DNA from: Clostridium sp. NkU-1
GTDB lineage: Bacteria; Bacillota_A; Clostridia; Lachnospirales; Lachnospiraceae
Direction of reading: 5' to 3'
Assembly (NCBI GenBank): GCA_001312405.1
Contig: BBDR01000004.1
Coordinates: forward strand, 124,001-188,000
Length of the DNA: 64,000 nt
Shown: piece by piece, positions 28,371-39,109 of the stretch
Layout of the letters: each line of letters opens with the position of its first letter
Position numbering within the stretch: the stretch's first letter is position 1
Notes under the pieces: model-generated
Told to the model about the DNA's origin: nothing
Databases searched by the model: none
What the model saw: only the letters and a program-made list of their open reading frames with translations
Position numbers and translations under genes: made by a program

Positions 28371-29433
28371 ATGAATACAAAAATCAGGGACATGATTGTG
28401 ACAAATGCTGCTGCCATCATTGCCGGCCTGCTCTTAAGCGGCCTCATGCTTTTGCTGCTGCATATCAACCCGGTCGAAGTATTTGTATATTCCATCCATA
28501 CCATGTTTACGGACAAATATACCATGGGGGAAGTGTTTTTAAAGGCAACCCCCCTTATATTCACCGCACTTGCCTTTGCGTTTACGTTTAAGGCGAATCT
28601 GTTTAATATCGGCGCCAGGGACAGTTTTATATGGGCTCCATTGCAGCCATTGCCCTGTCTCTGCGGCTTGACGGAAAGGTACCAACAGCGTCCTTTTGAT
28701 CCTTGTGTGCCTGACAGCGGCACTTTCAGGAGGGATTATGGGGGCTTTGATCGGATTTTTAAAGGCGCGCTATAAAGCCAATGAATTCCTGGTCAGCATG
28801 ATGTCTACCTACGTTGCTCTGGCTGTCATGAATTATCTGCTGCGCACATTTTTAAAAGAATCCAAGGGGGAGTATCCACAGACAGACGCTTTAACAAGGG
28901 AGGCATGGCTTCCCGTTATCGTAAAAGGGACCAGGCTGCATATCGGATTTGTGCTGGCGGTTCTGGCTGCCATTGGTATCTGGATTCTGCTTTATAAAAC
29001 ACCCCTGGGATACAGGATCCGGGCAGTGGGAAGCAATGCTTCTGCAGCCAGGATGTCAGGAATTGCTTCAAACAAAATCTTTGTGACTGCATTTTTTATC
29101 AGCGGCGCTCTGGCAGGAGCTGCCGGATTTACGGAAGTAAACGGCGTTCAGCATATGTTGATCCAGGACTTTAACAGCGGGGTCGGCTCCGCCGGTCTGG
29201 GTATCGCAATACTTGCAAATGCCAATCCCATTGGAATTATTTTTGCCTCCATTCTGTTCGGCGCCCTGGGAGTCATGGGAAATTTAATGGGGCGTATGCC
29301 GGGAGTCAATGTTCCTGCAAGCATTGTTGATCTGATGCAGGGATTCGTCATGCTGTTTGTTATCATATCCTATTTCTTCCGGCATTATCTGGAAAACAGG
29401 AGAGAAAAGCGCAGACTGCAGAAAGGAGCGTGA
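28371..29433 (+). CDS. BMP-type ABC importer permease 1 (BPD_transp_2), two frame breaks
   Basis: About 355 residues with eight to ten membrane segments. Contains GSNASAARMSGIASNKIF followed by FISGALAGAAG, the cytoplasmic-loop hallmark of the branched-chain amino acid/ribose/nucleoside permease superfamily (YufP/NupB type). Starts 3 bases after the ATPase stop. Missing bases at about 28614 (GCGCCAGGG, restoring NIGAQGQFYMGSIAAIALS) and about 28693 (restoring a continuous hydrophobic segment before LVCLTAALSGG). Its stop overlaps the next permease start region. Confidence 0.92.
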
Positions 29434-29441
29434 AACAGGTT

Positions 29442-30357
29442 ATGATCATAAGCTTATTAAAACGTGCACTGATGATGAGTACGCCCCTGTTGTTTGGTTC
29501 CATTGCGGAAGTCATAGCGGAGCGTTCAGGCATGATGGTTACCGCCATCGAAGGGATCTTCCTTATGGGAGCCTGGGGTGGATTTGTGGGAACCTATCTG
29601 ACTGGCAGTGCATTCATCGGAATTCTTGCCGCTATCCTTTCAGGACTTGTTGCGGCAGCTGTATATGGCGTGGTTTGTATTTATCTAAAGCAGCACCAGG
29701 TTGTAACAGGTACGGCCATTAATGTGCTGGCAGCCGGAATTTGTACCTACTTACAGAGAGTATTGTTCGGCGTCCCCACCGCGCCCCTTAAAATCAGCCC
29801 ATTGCCTGAGATCGCCATTCCCCTTCTCAGTAAAATCCCTGTTATGGGCCGGTGTTTTTCCAGCAGAATATATTGACTTATGTGGTATATCTGCTCATCC
29901 CGGCAGCTTACTTCCTTTTGTTTAAGACTTCCTTTGGCTTGACCATCCGTTCTACCGGGGAAAATCCGGAGGCAGTGGATGTGGCCGGCATCAATGTAAA
30001 TGCGGTACGGTTCTTTACCGTCCTGCTGGCAGGAGTTATGGGAGGAATTGCAGGCGCATTTTACTCCGTAGGATATTTGGGAATGTTCACCACAAATATC
30101 ATTGGCGGCCGCGGCTGGATCGCATTTGCCATATGCTTTTTGGGCAACTGGAATCCCAAAGGAGCGGTTGCAGGAACCGTGGTGTTCGGACTTACGGAGC
30201 CATCGCCATTTATATGCAGTCAATGGGGGGAGGAAGCTACTTCCCCAATGAATTATTCATTGCCATGCCCTATCTGCTGACCATTATACTGACTGTTTCA
30301 AGAAGGAACTTTAATGTACCGGCTAAGCTGGGAGTTGCATACAGCAAAGAAAATTAA
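29442..30357 (+). CDS. BMP-type ABC importer permease 2 (BPD_transp_2), two frame breaks
   Basis: About 306 residues, second half of the membrane pore (YufQ/NupC type). Contains TSTGENPEAVDVAGINV-like loop (read as STGENPEAVDVAG) and LAGVMGGIAGAFYS. ATG at 29442 is chosen over GTG at 29430 because AAAGGAG lies too close to the GTG. Missing bases at about 29850 (GGGCCGG) and about 30199 (GGAGCC for GGAGGCC); restored, the tail reads FGLTEAIAIYMQSMGG and ends at 30357. Last gene of the importer operon. Confidence 0.92.
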
Positions 30358-30369
30358 TAGTGAAAAACA

Positions 30370-30422
30370 GGCATCCCCTGATCAGTGTATTACCGCTCAC
30401 TGCCTCAGAGGATGCTTTTTTT
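30370..30422 (+). terminator. Intrinsic terminator of the ABC importer operon
   Basis: GCATCC / GGATGC outer arms with inner CTGA/TCAG and CAGTG/CACTG pairing, then seven T. Confidence 0.8.
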
Positions 30423-30505
30423 CCATTATATGGAAATCCTGAAAAAAACAGCCGTCCACAGTTACATGAAAGCCAAATCAAATTAAAAATTCTTCGAAAT
30501 TGTTC

Positions 30506-30534
30506 TTGCTATTTCACTGTAAATGTACTAGAAT
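30506..30534 (+). promoter_or_regulatory. Sigma-A promoter of the dcw cluster
   Basis: TTGCTA (30506-30511), 17-base spacer, TAGAAT (30529-30534), immediately before the MraZ boxes. Confidence 0.7.
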
Positions 30535-30544
30535 TAAACCATAA

Positions 30545-30591
30545 GTGGAGGAAAGTGGTGTAAAGTGGTAGAAAATGGTGGGATAGTGGTC
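30545..30591 (+). promoter_or_regulatory. MraZ operator: five GTGG-type repeats
   Basis: GTGGAG, GTGGTG, GTGGTA, ATGGTG and GTGGTC spaced ten or eleven bases apart, between promoter and mraZ. MraZ proteins bind arrays of GTGGNN repeats in front of their own gene, so this is the autoregulatory site of the division cluster. Confidence 0.85.
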
Positions 30592-30625
30592 CAAAACCAT
30601 ACCGCTGTACAAGCAGGTGATTGGT

Positions 30626-31051
30626 ATGTTCATGGGTGAATACAATCATACAGTCGATGCAAAGGGGCGTCTCATTGTCCCGTCGAAGTTCAGAGAGCAG
30701 CTTGGAGAAGAATTCGTTGTGACGAAGGGTCTGGATGGCTGTTTATTTGTGTATGATAATGAAGAATGGACTGCCCTTGAAAATAAATTGAAAAGCCTGC
30801 CGCTGACCAACACCAATGCCAGAAAGTTTTCCAGATTCTTTCTGGCCGGAGCCAGCTCCTGTGAAGTGGATAAGCAGGGAAGGATCCTGCTGCCGGCAGT
30901 ATTAAGGGAACATGCGGGGATTGAAAAGGACGCGGTTCTTGTAGGAGTGGGAAGCCGGATCGAAATCTGGAGCAAGGATGCATGGATGGCAGCCAATACC
31001 TATGAAGATATGGAAGAAATCGCGGAAGCTATGGAAGGACTTGGTATATGA
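30626..31051 (+). CDS. mraZ: Transcriptional regulator MraZ
   Basis: 141 residues, intact. Two SpoVT-AbrB/MraZ domains, each with the signature seen as [14 protein letters not shown] (about residues 8-21) and [15 protein letters not shown] (about residues 80-94). Forms ring oligomers that bind the GTGG array just upstream and control the division-wall cluster. ATG at 30626 follows CAGGTGAT and yields [11 protein letters not shown]. Its stop overlaps the rsmH ATG, giving translational coupling. Confidence 0.96.
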   Translation: MFMGEYNHTVDAKGRLIVPSKFREQLGEEFVVTKGLDGCLFVYDNEEWTALENKLKSLPLTNTNARKFSRFFLAGASSCEVDKQGRILLPAVLREHAGIEKDAVLVGVGSRIEIWSKDAWMAANTYEDMEEIAEAMEGLGI

Positions 31052-31985
31052 TGTTTGAACACAAGTCAGTGCTGCTTTATGAGACCATTGACAGCCTGAA
31101 TGTTAAACCAGACGGAATCTATGTAGATGGAACGCTGGGAGGAGGCGGACACGCTTTGGAAGTGTGTAAGCGCCTTGGAACTTACGGAAGATTAATCGGA
31201 ATTGATCAGGATGAGGCTGCGATTCATGCAGCTACAGAACGGCTGAAGGCTTATGAAGATAAGGTGACGGTCGTAAGAAGCAATTACGAAAATATACAGA
31301 CAGTATTAAAGGATTTAGGAATCGAAAGAGTGGACGGAATTTACCTGGACCTGGGGGTATCCTCTTACCAGCTTGACATGCCGGAAAGAGGATTTACCTA
31401 CAGGGAAGATGACGCGCCTTTGGACATGCGTATGGATCAGAGGAACGAACAGACGGCAGCCGATATCATCAATACCTACAGTGAATTTGACTTATACCGG
31501 ATCATAAGAGATTACGGAGAAGATAAGTTTGCCAAGAATATTGCAAAGCACATTGTAAGGGAAAGGCAGATAAAGCCTATTGGGACAACAGGGGAGCTTA
31601 CGGAGATCATTAAAGGAGCGATCCCTGCAAAGGTGAGGGCTGTGGGGGACATCCTTCCAAACGGACATTTCAGGCTATACGGATCGAACTGAATAAGGAA
31701 CTGGAAGTTTTAATGAAGTCCCTTGATACCATGATCGATCTGTTAAATCCGGGAGGACGGCTGTCCATTATCACCTTTCATTCCCTGGAAGACAGGATCG
31801 TGAAAACAAGATTTAAGACCAATGAGAATCCATGCACTTGTCCCTCGGATTTTCCGGTCTGCGTCTGCGGAAAAAAGAGCAAGGGTAAAGTGATTACAAG
31901 AAAACCCATTGTACCATCGGAAGAAGAGATTGAAAAAAATAAACGTTCAAAGAGTTCAAAACTTCGGGTATTTGAACGAATTTAA
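31048..31985 (+). CDS. rsmH: 16S rRNA (cytosine-1402-N4) methyltransferase, one frame break
   Basis: About 313 residues (formerly MraW). Uses S-adenosylmethionine: [19 protein letters not shown] forms the binding loop at about residues 26-44, [14 protein letters not shown] the catalytic region, and [10 protein letters not shown] the C-terminal conserved segment. A G run at 31644-31648 is one short; restored, the protein reads [22 protein letters not shown] at 31048 or 31051. Confidence 0.95.
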
Positions 31986-32002
31986 AAAGGGAGGAAGAGA
32001 GA

Positions 32003-32485
32003 GTGGCTGCAAGAAAGAATGTGCGTTCCTATGGGAGCTCCACTTACGTACAGGGTAATACTGTCCGTAAAGCCATGCCGGCACCAGTGCCGGTCCGTAC
32101 ACCAGAAGAAAAACGTCGTCCATCAGTAAACCATCAAGTCAGAAGAAACCGTGAAAAAGCCTTGCAGATGGATCTGCCTTATGTGATCATGCTGACCATT
32201 GCCGCAGTCTGCACCCTCTGCCTGTGTGTGAATTATCTGCATTTGCAGTCCTCTATTACCGCCAGTATTCATGGCGTTGAGCTTTTAGAAGCAGAACTGG
32301 AACATTTGAAAACTGAAAATGATGCATTGGAAATGAACATCAATACTTCCGTCGATTTGGATCATGTGTATAAAGTGGCTACTGAGGAACTTGGTATGGT
32401 CTATGCGAATAAGGACCAGATCCTTCACTATGATAAGACGGAAAGTGAGTATGTAAGACAGAATGAGGATATCCCGAAGCACTAA
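32003..32485 (+). CDS. ftsL: FtsL-like divisome protein
   Basis: 160 residues, intact. Basic N-terminal cytoplasmic tail of about 55 residues, one membrane segment (YVIMLTIAAVCTLCLCVNYL), then an extracellular coiled coil (LLEAELEHLKTENDALEMNI) as in FtsL/DivIC. Position between rsmH and ftsI is the classic ftsL place. GTG start at 32003 behind GGGAGGAAGAGAG. The ftsI start lies inside its last codons. Sequence identity to FtsL families is low, so the name rests on topology and context. Confidence 0.8.
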   Translation: MAARKNVRSYGSSTYVQGNTVRKAMPAPVPVRTPEEKRRPSVNHQVRRNREKALQMDLPYVIMLTIAAVCTLCLCVNYLHLQSSITASIHGVELLEAELEHLKTENDALEMNINTSVDLDHVYKVATEELGMVYANKDQILHYDKTESEYVRQNEDIPKH

Positions 32486-34684
32486 AAAAAACAGGAGTAA
32501 AAAGAGTAAGGTGTTTCCCCGTTATATGCAGGAAAAGCTGGCGATTACTGTTCTGGTAATTACGCTGGCTTTGTTTGCATTAGTTATGACGCTTTATAAT
32601 CTGATGACAAACAAAAAGGAAGATTACAACCAGATTGTGCTGTCCCAGCAAGAATATGACAGCCGCACCATTCCTTTTAAGCGCGGAGACATCATGGATC
32701 GTAATGGAACCTATCTGGCTACCAGTGAAAAGGTGTATAACTTGATCCTGGATCCCAAGCAGATCATGTCGGATCAGGATTCCTATCTGGAACCGACCGT
32801 AACGGCCCTGGCGGAATGCTTTGGCTATGACCGGACGGAAATCATGAATCTGATACAGGAAAAGAAAGATAAGCAGTATGTGCGCTATGCAAAGCAGCTG
32901 GCTTATGACGATAAACAAAAAATATGAAAAGTACAAGGCAGAGCAATCGGATGCACTGAAAAAAAAGCGGGAAGTCCATTAAGGGAATCTGGTTTGAGGA
33001 TGAGTATAAAAGGGTGTATCCCTATAATTCCATGGGCTGCAACGTTATTGGCTTTGCCAACGGTGACGGCATGGACGGGACAGGAGGGATCGAGCAGTTT
33101 TATAATACGACCCTTATGGGAATCAACGGAAGGGAATACGGATACTTAAATGACGACTCCAATTTAGAAAGAGTCATAAAGCCGGCTTCTAACGGCAATA
33201 CCGTGGTTTCCACCATAGATGTCAACATACAGAAAATCGTTGAAAAATATATTAATGAGTGGGAACAGACTACTGGAAGCAAACGGGTAGGCGTAATCGT
33301 TATGGATCCCAATAACGGTGAGGTCCTGGCCATGGCAAATGACAAGGCATTTGATTTAAACAATCCAAGAACCTTAAGGTCTGAGTACACCGATGATGTG
33401 CTGCGCCAGCTTGGGATCAAGGAAGCCATGGACGATTACAAGAGAAAGAATAAGAATGCCCAGCCTCTAACGGAAGCAAACGTTTCAGAGCACTATACAA
33501 ACGAAGAGATCATGTCCCTGGGTACCCAGGTGGCATGGAACCAGACCTGGCGTAATTTTTGCATAAGCGATGGCTTTGAGCCGGGGTCAACAGAAAAGAT
33601 CTTTACCATATCTGCCGCCATGGAAGAAGGGGCCATTACCGGAAATGAAACCTATGAGTGCAATAAGTTCCTTGAGGTGGGAGGACATAAGATCAACTGC
33701 GTCAGCAGGTATGGACATGGCCTTATCACGGTTGAGGAAGGCCTGATGAAATCCTGCAACGTGGTCATGATGCGGATTGCCCAGCAGATGGGAAAAGAAA
33801 AGTTTTATAAGTATCAGCAGATTTTCGGCTTCGGTTCCAAAACCGGGATCGATCTGCCTGGTGAAGCAGATAACAAGACTCTTGTCTACACCCAGGATAC
33901 GGCTGGACCTACGGATCTTGCAACCAACTCCTTTGGACAAAACTTCAGCACCACCATGATCCAGATGGCTGCCGCCTATTGCTCTGTAATCAACGGAGGC
34001 TCCTATTATGAGCCTCATGTAGTGAAGCAGATCCTTAACGAGCAGGGTTCTGTCATTAAAAAAGGCAGAGCCGGTCCTTGTCAGGGAAACGGTATCGGAA
34101 TCAACCACCAAATTCATCAATGAAGCCTTGTTTAAGACTGTTAATGCACAGGGCGGAACAGGTGGGGCAGCAAAGGTGGCGGGATATAAAGTTGCCGGTA
34201 AAACCGGTACTGCGGAGAAGATCCCCCGTGATAAGACCAATTACGTGGTATCCTTCTGCGGCTATGCTCCAGCGGACAATCCTCAGGTTTTAGTTTACGT
34301 TGTGGTTGATGAGCCTCATGTGGAGGATCAGCTCACAGTACCTATGCCAGCCAGATTTTCCAGAAGATTATGAATGAGATTCTTCCTTATATAAATGTGT
34401 TTCCGGATGCCGATGCAGGGGACTCACCATCGCCGGAGGAGGCGGCAAAGCTTCCTGAGCAGGAAGGCATAACAAGTGAAACAGAAAGCTCTTCCCAGGG
34501 AGAAGCCGGTTCAGAAGAAACAGGCACAGAGGAAACCACAGGGCAGGCCCCTACCATGGAGGATGGAAAGCCGATTCCCGATGAGTATTTGAACCCTTCT
34601 GAAGAGTACGTCAACAGGGAAGAAGGGGATGAGGGCTCCAATCTGCCGGCCGCACTTCCCACCGAAGAAACCACGGCCCAATAA
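32463..34684 (+). CDS. ftsI: Class B penicillin-binding protein (FtsI/PBP2B type), four frame breaks
   Basis: About 740 residues. One membrane anchor (residues about 22-44), PBP dimerisation region, then the transpeptidase with SxxK as STEK in EPGSTEKIF, SxN as SCN in LMKSCNVVMM and KTG in VAGKTGTAEK. Acidic Ser/Glu-rich tail after the catalytic domain, possibly a linker to the surface. Septal peptidoglycan cross-linking. Breaks: extra A at 32917-32922, 32959-32966 and 34058-34063, and a missing G at about 34330 (restoring DQAHSTYASQIFQ). Overlaps ftsL by 23 bases. Confidence 0.93.
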
Positions 34685-34759
34685 GGAACTTTTTTTTAAA
34701 GAACTCATAAAAAGTCCTGAAATTCATATACTGTAGAAATAATGGTGATGGAGCAGTGC

Positions 34760-36522
34760 ATGAGTTCAAATAAGACACATCACAGAGAAAAAAATAGCCA
34801 TCCTGTTTTTCCTGTTATTTCTTGCCATGACAGGACTTATGGGGCGGCTTATTTTTCTAATGATCTTTCGTTCTGAACATTACAGTGCCATGGCATTGGA
34901 CCTTCATGAACGGGAAAGGACCATAAAAGCTGCCAGGGGAAATATCGTTGATGCCAATGGAACCGTCATTGCCACCAACCGGACGGTTTGCACCATATCG
35001 GTCATACATAACCAGATCAGAAAAGCGGATGAGGTTGTGGCAGTCCTTTCCAAGGAGCTGGGTATTCCGGAGGAGGAAGTTCGGAAAAAGGTAGAAAAGT
35101 ACAGTTCAAGGGAAATTATTAAGACCAATGTAGACAAGGCTATGGGAGATTTGATCCGGTCCTACCATCTGGAAGGTGTAAAGGTGGATGAGGATTACAA
35201 GCGTTATTATCCCTATGACACCCTTGCTTCCACGGTTCTTGGTTTTACGGGCGGAGATAATCAGGGAATCATTGGCCTGGAGGTAAAATACGAACAATAT
35301 TTAAAGGGCCTTAACGGAAAAATCCTGACCATGTCCGACGCAGCCGGGATTGAAATTGAAAATGCGGCAGAAGACAGGATTGAGCCAGTGGCAGGGCAGG
35401 ATTTATATATCAGCCTGGATGTCAATATCCAGCGGTATTGCGAGCAGGCCGCTTATCAGGTTCTAGAGAAAAAAAGGCGCAAAAAGAGTGTCGATTATTG
35501 TTATGAATCCTCAAAATGGGGAGATTATGGCAATGGTCAATGCGCCTGAATTTAATTTAAATGATCCGTTTACACTAAGTGCAGACGCGGAGTCCCGGCA
35601 TCTGACAAAGAAAAGCAGGATATGCTAAACAAGATGTGGAGAAATCCCTGTATTAACGACACCTATGAACCAGGCTCCACCTTTAAAATTGTTACCGCGG
35701 CCGCAGGGCTGGAATCCGGAGTGGTGAAGCTTGAAGATCATTTTTCATGTCCGGGCTTCCGGGTCGTAGAGGACCGTAAAATCAGGTGTCACAAAGTGGG
35801 AGGCCATGGCTCGGAAACCTTTCTCCAGGGCATGATGAATTCCTGCAACCCTGTTTTGATTGACGTAGGACAGCGTCTTGGCGTGGATAATTATTATAAA
35901 TATTTTGAACAGTTTGGCTTAAAGGGAAAAACCGGGATCGACCTTCCAGGTGAAGCGTCCACTATCATGCATAAAAAAGATGATATGGGGCTTGTGGAGC
36001 TGGCAACCGTTTCTTTTGGCCAGTCCTTTCAGATCACTCCCATGCAGCTGATCACAACCGCTTCTGCCATAATAAACGGCGGAAACCGTGTCACACCCCA
36101 TTTTGGAGTGAAGTCAGTAAGCACCGATGGAGCTTCGGTCCATAACTTTACCTATCCGGTAAAAGAAGGGATCCTGTCTGCGGAAACCAGCGAAACCATG
36201 CGCTACATCCTGGAACAGGTCGTGGCAGAGGGAAGCGGAAAAAAAGGCCCAGGTCGACGGCTATCGGGTGGGAGGAAAAACAGCGACCTCCGAAAAACTT
36301 CCAAGAAGCCTGAAAAAGTACATTTCATCCTTTATAGGCTTTGCGCCAGCGGATAATCCTCAGGTGATTGCCCTCATTACCATAGATGAACCTCAGGGGA
36401 TTTATTACGGCGGAACCATCGCAGCACCGGTGATTGCGACATTTTTAAGAATATTCTTCCATACCTGGGAATAGAGCCAACCGAGGAAAAAAACTGCTTC
36501 TGCGTTTCGAATCTATGGTTGA
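34760..36522 (+). CDS. spoVD: Second class B penicillin-binding protein (SpoVD type), several frame breaks
   Basis: About 585 residues. N-terminal anchor, dimerisation domain (RGNIVDANGTVIATN), transpeptidase with SxxK as STFK in YEPGSTFKIV and SxN as SCN in MNSCNPVL. The third motif reads KTA (GGKTATSEK) rather than KTG. In spore formers a second class B enzyme at this place makes the spore cortex (SpoVD), which is the basis of the name. Breaks: extra A at 34788-34794, 35469-35475 and 36239-36245; missing bases at about 35607 and 36438. The end is uncertain: with six A at 36485-36491 the stop is 36520-36522, with seven it is about 36566. ATG 34760 needs the first correction. Confidence 0.88.
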
Positions 36523-36597
36523 TTATTCAGGCAAAAAGACGTATACTACTTACTGTGTACTTTTGAAATACAAATACATAAAATATTGAGGTGTGAC

Positions 36598-37566
36598 ATG
36601 ATTAACGAAACGATTCTGGCAATCATCATAGCATTTGCCATCAGCGCCATGCTGTGTCCCATTGTAATACCATTTCTTCACAGGTTAAAATTTGGTCAGG
36701 AGGTCCGCAAAGAAGGGCCTGAAAGCCATTTGAAAAAGCAGGGTACTCCCACTATGGGAGGGCTTATCATATTGACCAGCATTATCATTACGTCGCTGTT
36801 CTATGTGAGGGAATATCCGAAGATCATTCCTGTGCTTTTTGTGACAGTTGGATTTGGTATTGTTGGGTTCCTTGATGATTACATTAAGATCGTGATGAAG
36901 CGGTCAGAGGGGCTTACGCCTGTTCAAAAGATGGCAGGGCAGTTAATCATTACAGGCATCTTTGCCTATTATCTGCTTCATTCAAAGGACGTGGGAACGG
37001 GAATGCTGATTCCCTTTACCGGAGGTTTTGAAAAAGGGCTGTATCTGAAATTGGGAATACTCTTTGTACCGGCGGTATTCTTTCTGGTAATAGGGACTGA
37101 TAATGGTGTGAATTTTACCGATGGCTTGATGGACTTTGCACCAGCGTGACCATTCTGGTGGCGACCTTCCTGACTGTGGTTTCTATCGGGGAAAATACCG
37201 GTATCAGTCCTATTACCGGTGCGGTTGTGGGAAGTCTTTTGGGATTTCTGCTGTTTAACGTTTATCCTGCCAAAGTATTCATGGGGGACACCGGTTCCCT
37301 TGGGCTTGGTGGATTCGTTGCTTCCAGCGCCTTTATGATGCAGATACCGATCTTCCTTGCCATTATTGGTTTTATTTATATGATGGAAGTATTATCCGTC
37401 ATCATTCAGGTGACTTACTTTAAGAGAACAGGCGGAAAGAGGTTTTTTTAAGATGGCCCCCATCCACCACCACTTTGAGCTTAGCGGCTGGTCGGAAACA
37501 CGGGTAGTAGCTGTGTTTGCAATCGTGACTGCAGTTCTTTGCATGCTTGCATACCTTGGATTATAG
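36598..37566 (+). CDS. mraY: Phospho-MurNAc-pentapeptide transferase, two frame breaks
   Basis: About 323 residues, ten membrane segments. Makes lipid I from UDP-MurNAc-pentapeptide and undecaprenyl phosphate. [24 protein letters not shown] with the catalytic Asp pair, NFTDGLDGL after correction, [11 protein letters not shown], and [14 protein letters not shown] near the end are all family signatures. Breaks: missing G at about 37127 (GGCTTGATGG) and an extra T at 37443-37449. ATG at 36598 follows GAGGTG. Confidence 0.97.
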
Positions 37567-37578
37567 GAGAGAAACCAT

Positions 37579-38922
37579 ATGAATCAGAAAATATTAGTTG
37601 CCGGCAGCGGAAAAAGCGGCATCGCCGCTTCCAGGCTGATTCTTAAAACAGGCGATGAAGTAATTCTTTATGACAGCAATGCTGCCCTTAAAAAGGATGA
37701 GCTGCTCCATCAGTTTGATGAAGGAAGGATTTCAGTTTTATTGGGGGAACTTAAAAAGGAGGACCTTTCAGGCATAAGCTTATGCATCATAAGCCCTGGC
37801 ATTTCCTTAGATGCCCCCTTTGTGGCTGTCCTTAAGGAAGCGGATATCCCGATCTGGAGTGAGATTCAGCTGGCTTACCACCATGCCAGAGGAAAGCTGG
37901 CAGCAATCACGGGAACCAATGGTAAGACAACCACTACAGCCCTTACAGGGGAAATCATGAAGGCATTCTATGAACATGTATTTGTGGTAGGCAACATTGG
38001 AGTTCCATATACAGAGGAAGCACGAAAGACAGCGGATAATTCGGTAACGGTTGCAGAGGTCAGCAGCTTTCAGCTGGAGACGATCACAGACTTCCGGCCG
38101 GATGTGAGCGCGATTCTTAACATAACGCCGGACCACTTAGACCGTCATAAAACCATGGAATGTTACATAAAAGTAAAAGAAAGCATTACATCAAATCAGA
38201 GTCCCCGGGATTTTTGTATATTAAATTATGACGATCCTGTTTTGCGTGAGTTTGGAAAAACAATCAAACCCAAGGTAATCTATTTCAGCAGCCGCCAGAT
38301 ATTAGAAGAGGGCTACTGCATGGATGGGGACAGGATTATCCGAAACCATGAGGGCGAGAGGACAGAGATCGCAAACATTCATGAAATACAGCTCCTGGGC
38401 CGCCATAACCATGAGAACATCATGGCTGCAGCCGCCATATCTGCTGAAATGGGAGTACCCATGGAGATCATCAGCCAGGCAATCCGGGAATTCAAGGCAG
38501 TGGAGCATCGCATTGAATTTGTTGCGGAAAAGGCCGGAGTGAAATATTATAATGATTCCAAGGGAACCAATCCCGATGCGGCGATCCAGGCAATAAAAGC
38601 CATGCCAGGGCCTACGCTGCTCATTGCAGGGGGCTACGATAAGAGCTCCCAGTATGATGAGTGGATCGAGTCCTTTGACGGCAAGGTGAAGTATATGGTG
38701 CTTCTGGGGCAGACCAGGGAAAAGATCGCCGAGTGTGCGGCCAGACATGGTTTTACCAATGTGATGTATGCGGAGGATATGCAGGAGGCGGTAAAGGTCT
38801 GCGCTTCTTACGCCAACAGAGGTGATCATGTACTCCTGTCACCGGCCTGTGCCAGCTGGGGGATGTTTAAGTGCTATGAAGAGCGCGGCGAAATCTTTAA
38901 GGAGTGTGTCCGAGGCTTGTAA
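37579..38922 (+). CDS. murD: UDP-N-acetylmuramoyl-L-alanine:D-glutamate ligase
   Basis: 447 residues, intact. Adds D-Glu to UDP-MurNAc-L-Ala. N-terminal Rossmann-like UDP domain starting VAGSGKSGIAA, ATP P-loop GTNGKTTTTALTG at about residues 112-124, central NITPDHLDRH with the metal-binding His, and C-terminal NDSKGTNPDAAIQAI with the Lys/Asp of the ligase. Follows mraY by 12 bases behind AGGAGAGAAA. Confidence 0.97.
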   Translation: MNQKILVAGSGKSGIAASRLILKTGDEVILYDSNAALKKDELLHQFDEGRISVLLGELKKEDLSGISLCIISPGISLDAPFVAVLKEADIPIWSEIQLAYHHARGKLAAITGTNGKTTTTALTGEIMKAFYEHVFVVGNIGVPYTEEARKTADNSVTVAEVSSFQLETITDFRPDVSAILNITPDHLDRHKTMECYIKVKESITSNQSPRDFCILNYDDPVLREFGKTIKPKVIYFSSRQILEEGYCMDGDRIIRNHEGERTEIANIHEIQLLGRHNHENIMAAAAISAEMGVPMEIISQAIREFKAVEHRIEFVAEKAGVKYYNDSKGTNPDAAIQAIKAMPGPTLLIAGGYDKSSQYDEWIESFDGKVKYMVLLGQTREKIAECAARHGFTNVMYAEDMQEAVKVCASYANRGDHVLLSPACASWGMFKCYEERGEIFKECVRGL

Positions 38923-38924
38923 AA

Positions 38925-39035
38925 GCAATGAGCCATGCAGAAACATACGTGAAATTTATCCGTGGGAGCTTGCTCACAAAGCAAAAATTATATGTATGAT
39001 TCTATAGGGCGAATGCCCGTCATGAATGATTTGGC
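38925..39035 (+). repeat. GGCGAATGCC structured repeat, copy between murD and ftsW
   Basis: GCAATGAGCC (38925-38934), GAAACATAC start of a variable hairpin (CATAC / GTATG outer pairs, GTGGG-AGCTT-GCTCAC inside), the invariant GGGC-GAAT-GCCC hairpin (39007-39018), small TCAT-GA-ATGA hairpin, and a closing GCCA / TGGC (38932-38935 / 39032-39035). From GCAATGAG to GGGC is 82 bases, as in the 49.6-kb copy. Inserted within the wall-synthesis operon. Confidence 0.65.
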
Positions 39036-39109
39036 AGCGCTTTTCCCTCAAATTATGAGTGGCATGGCGGATGATATGAATGAAATAGCAGTTGGCGAGG
39101 AGGAATGAT

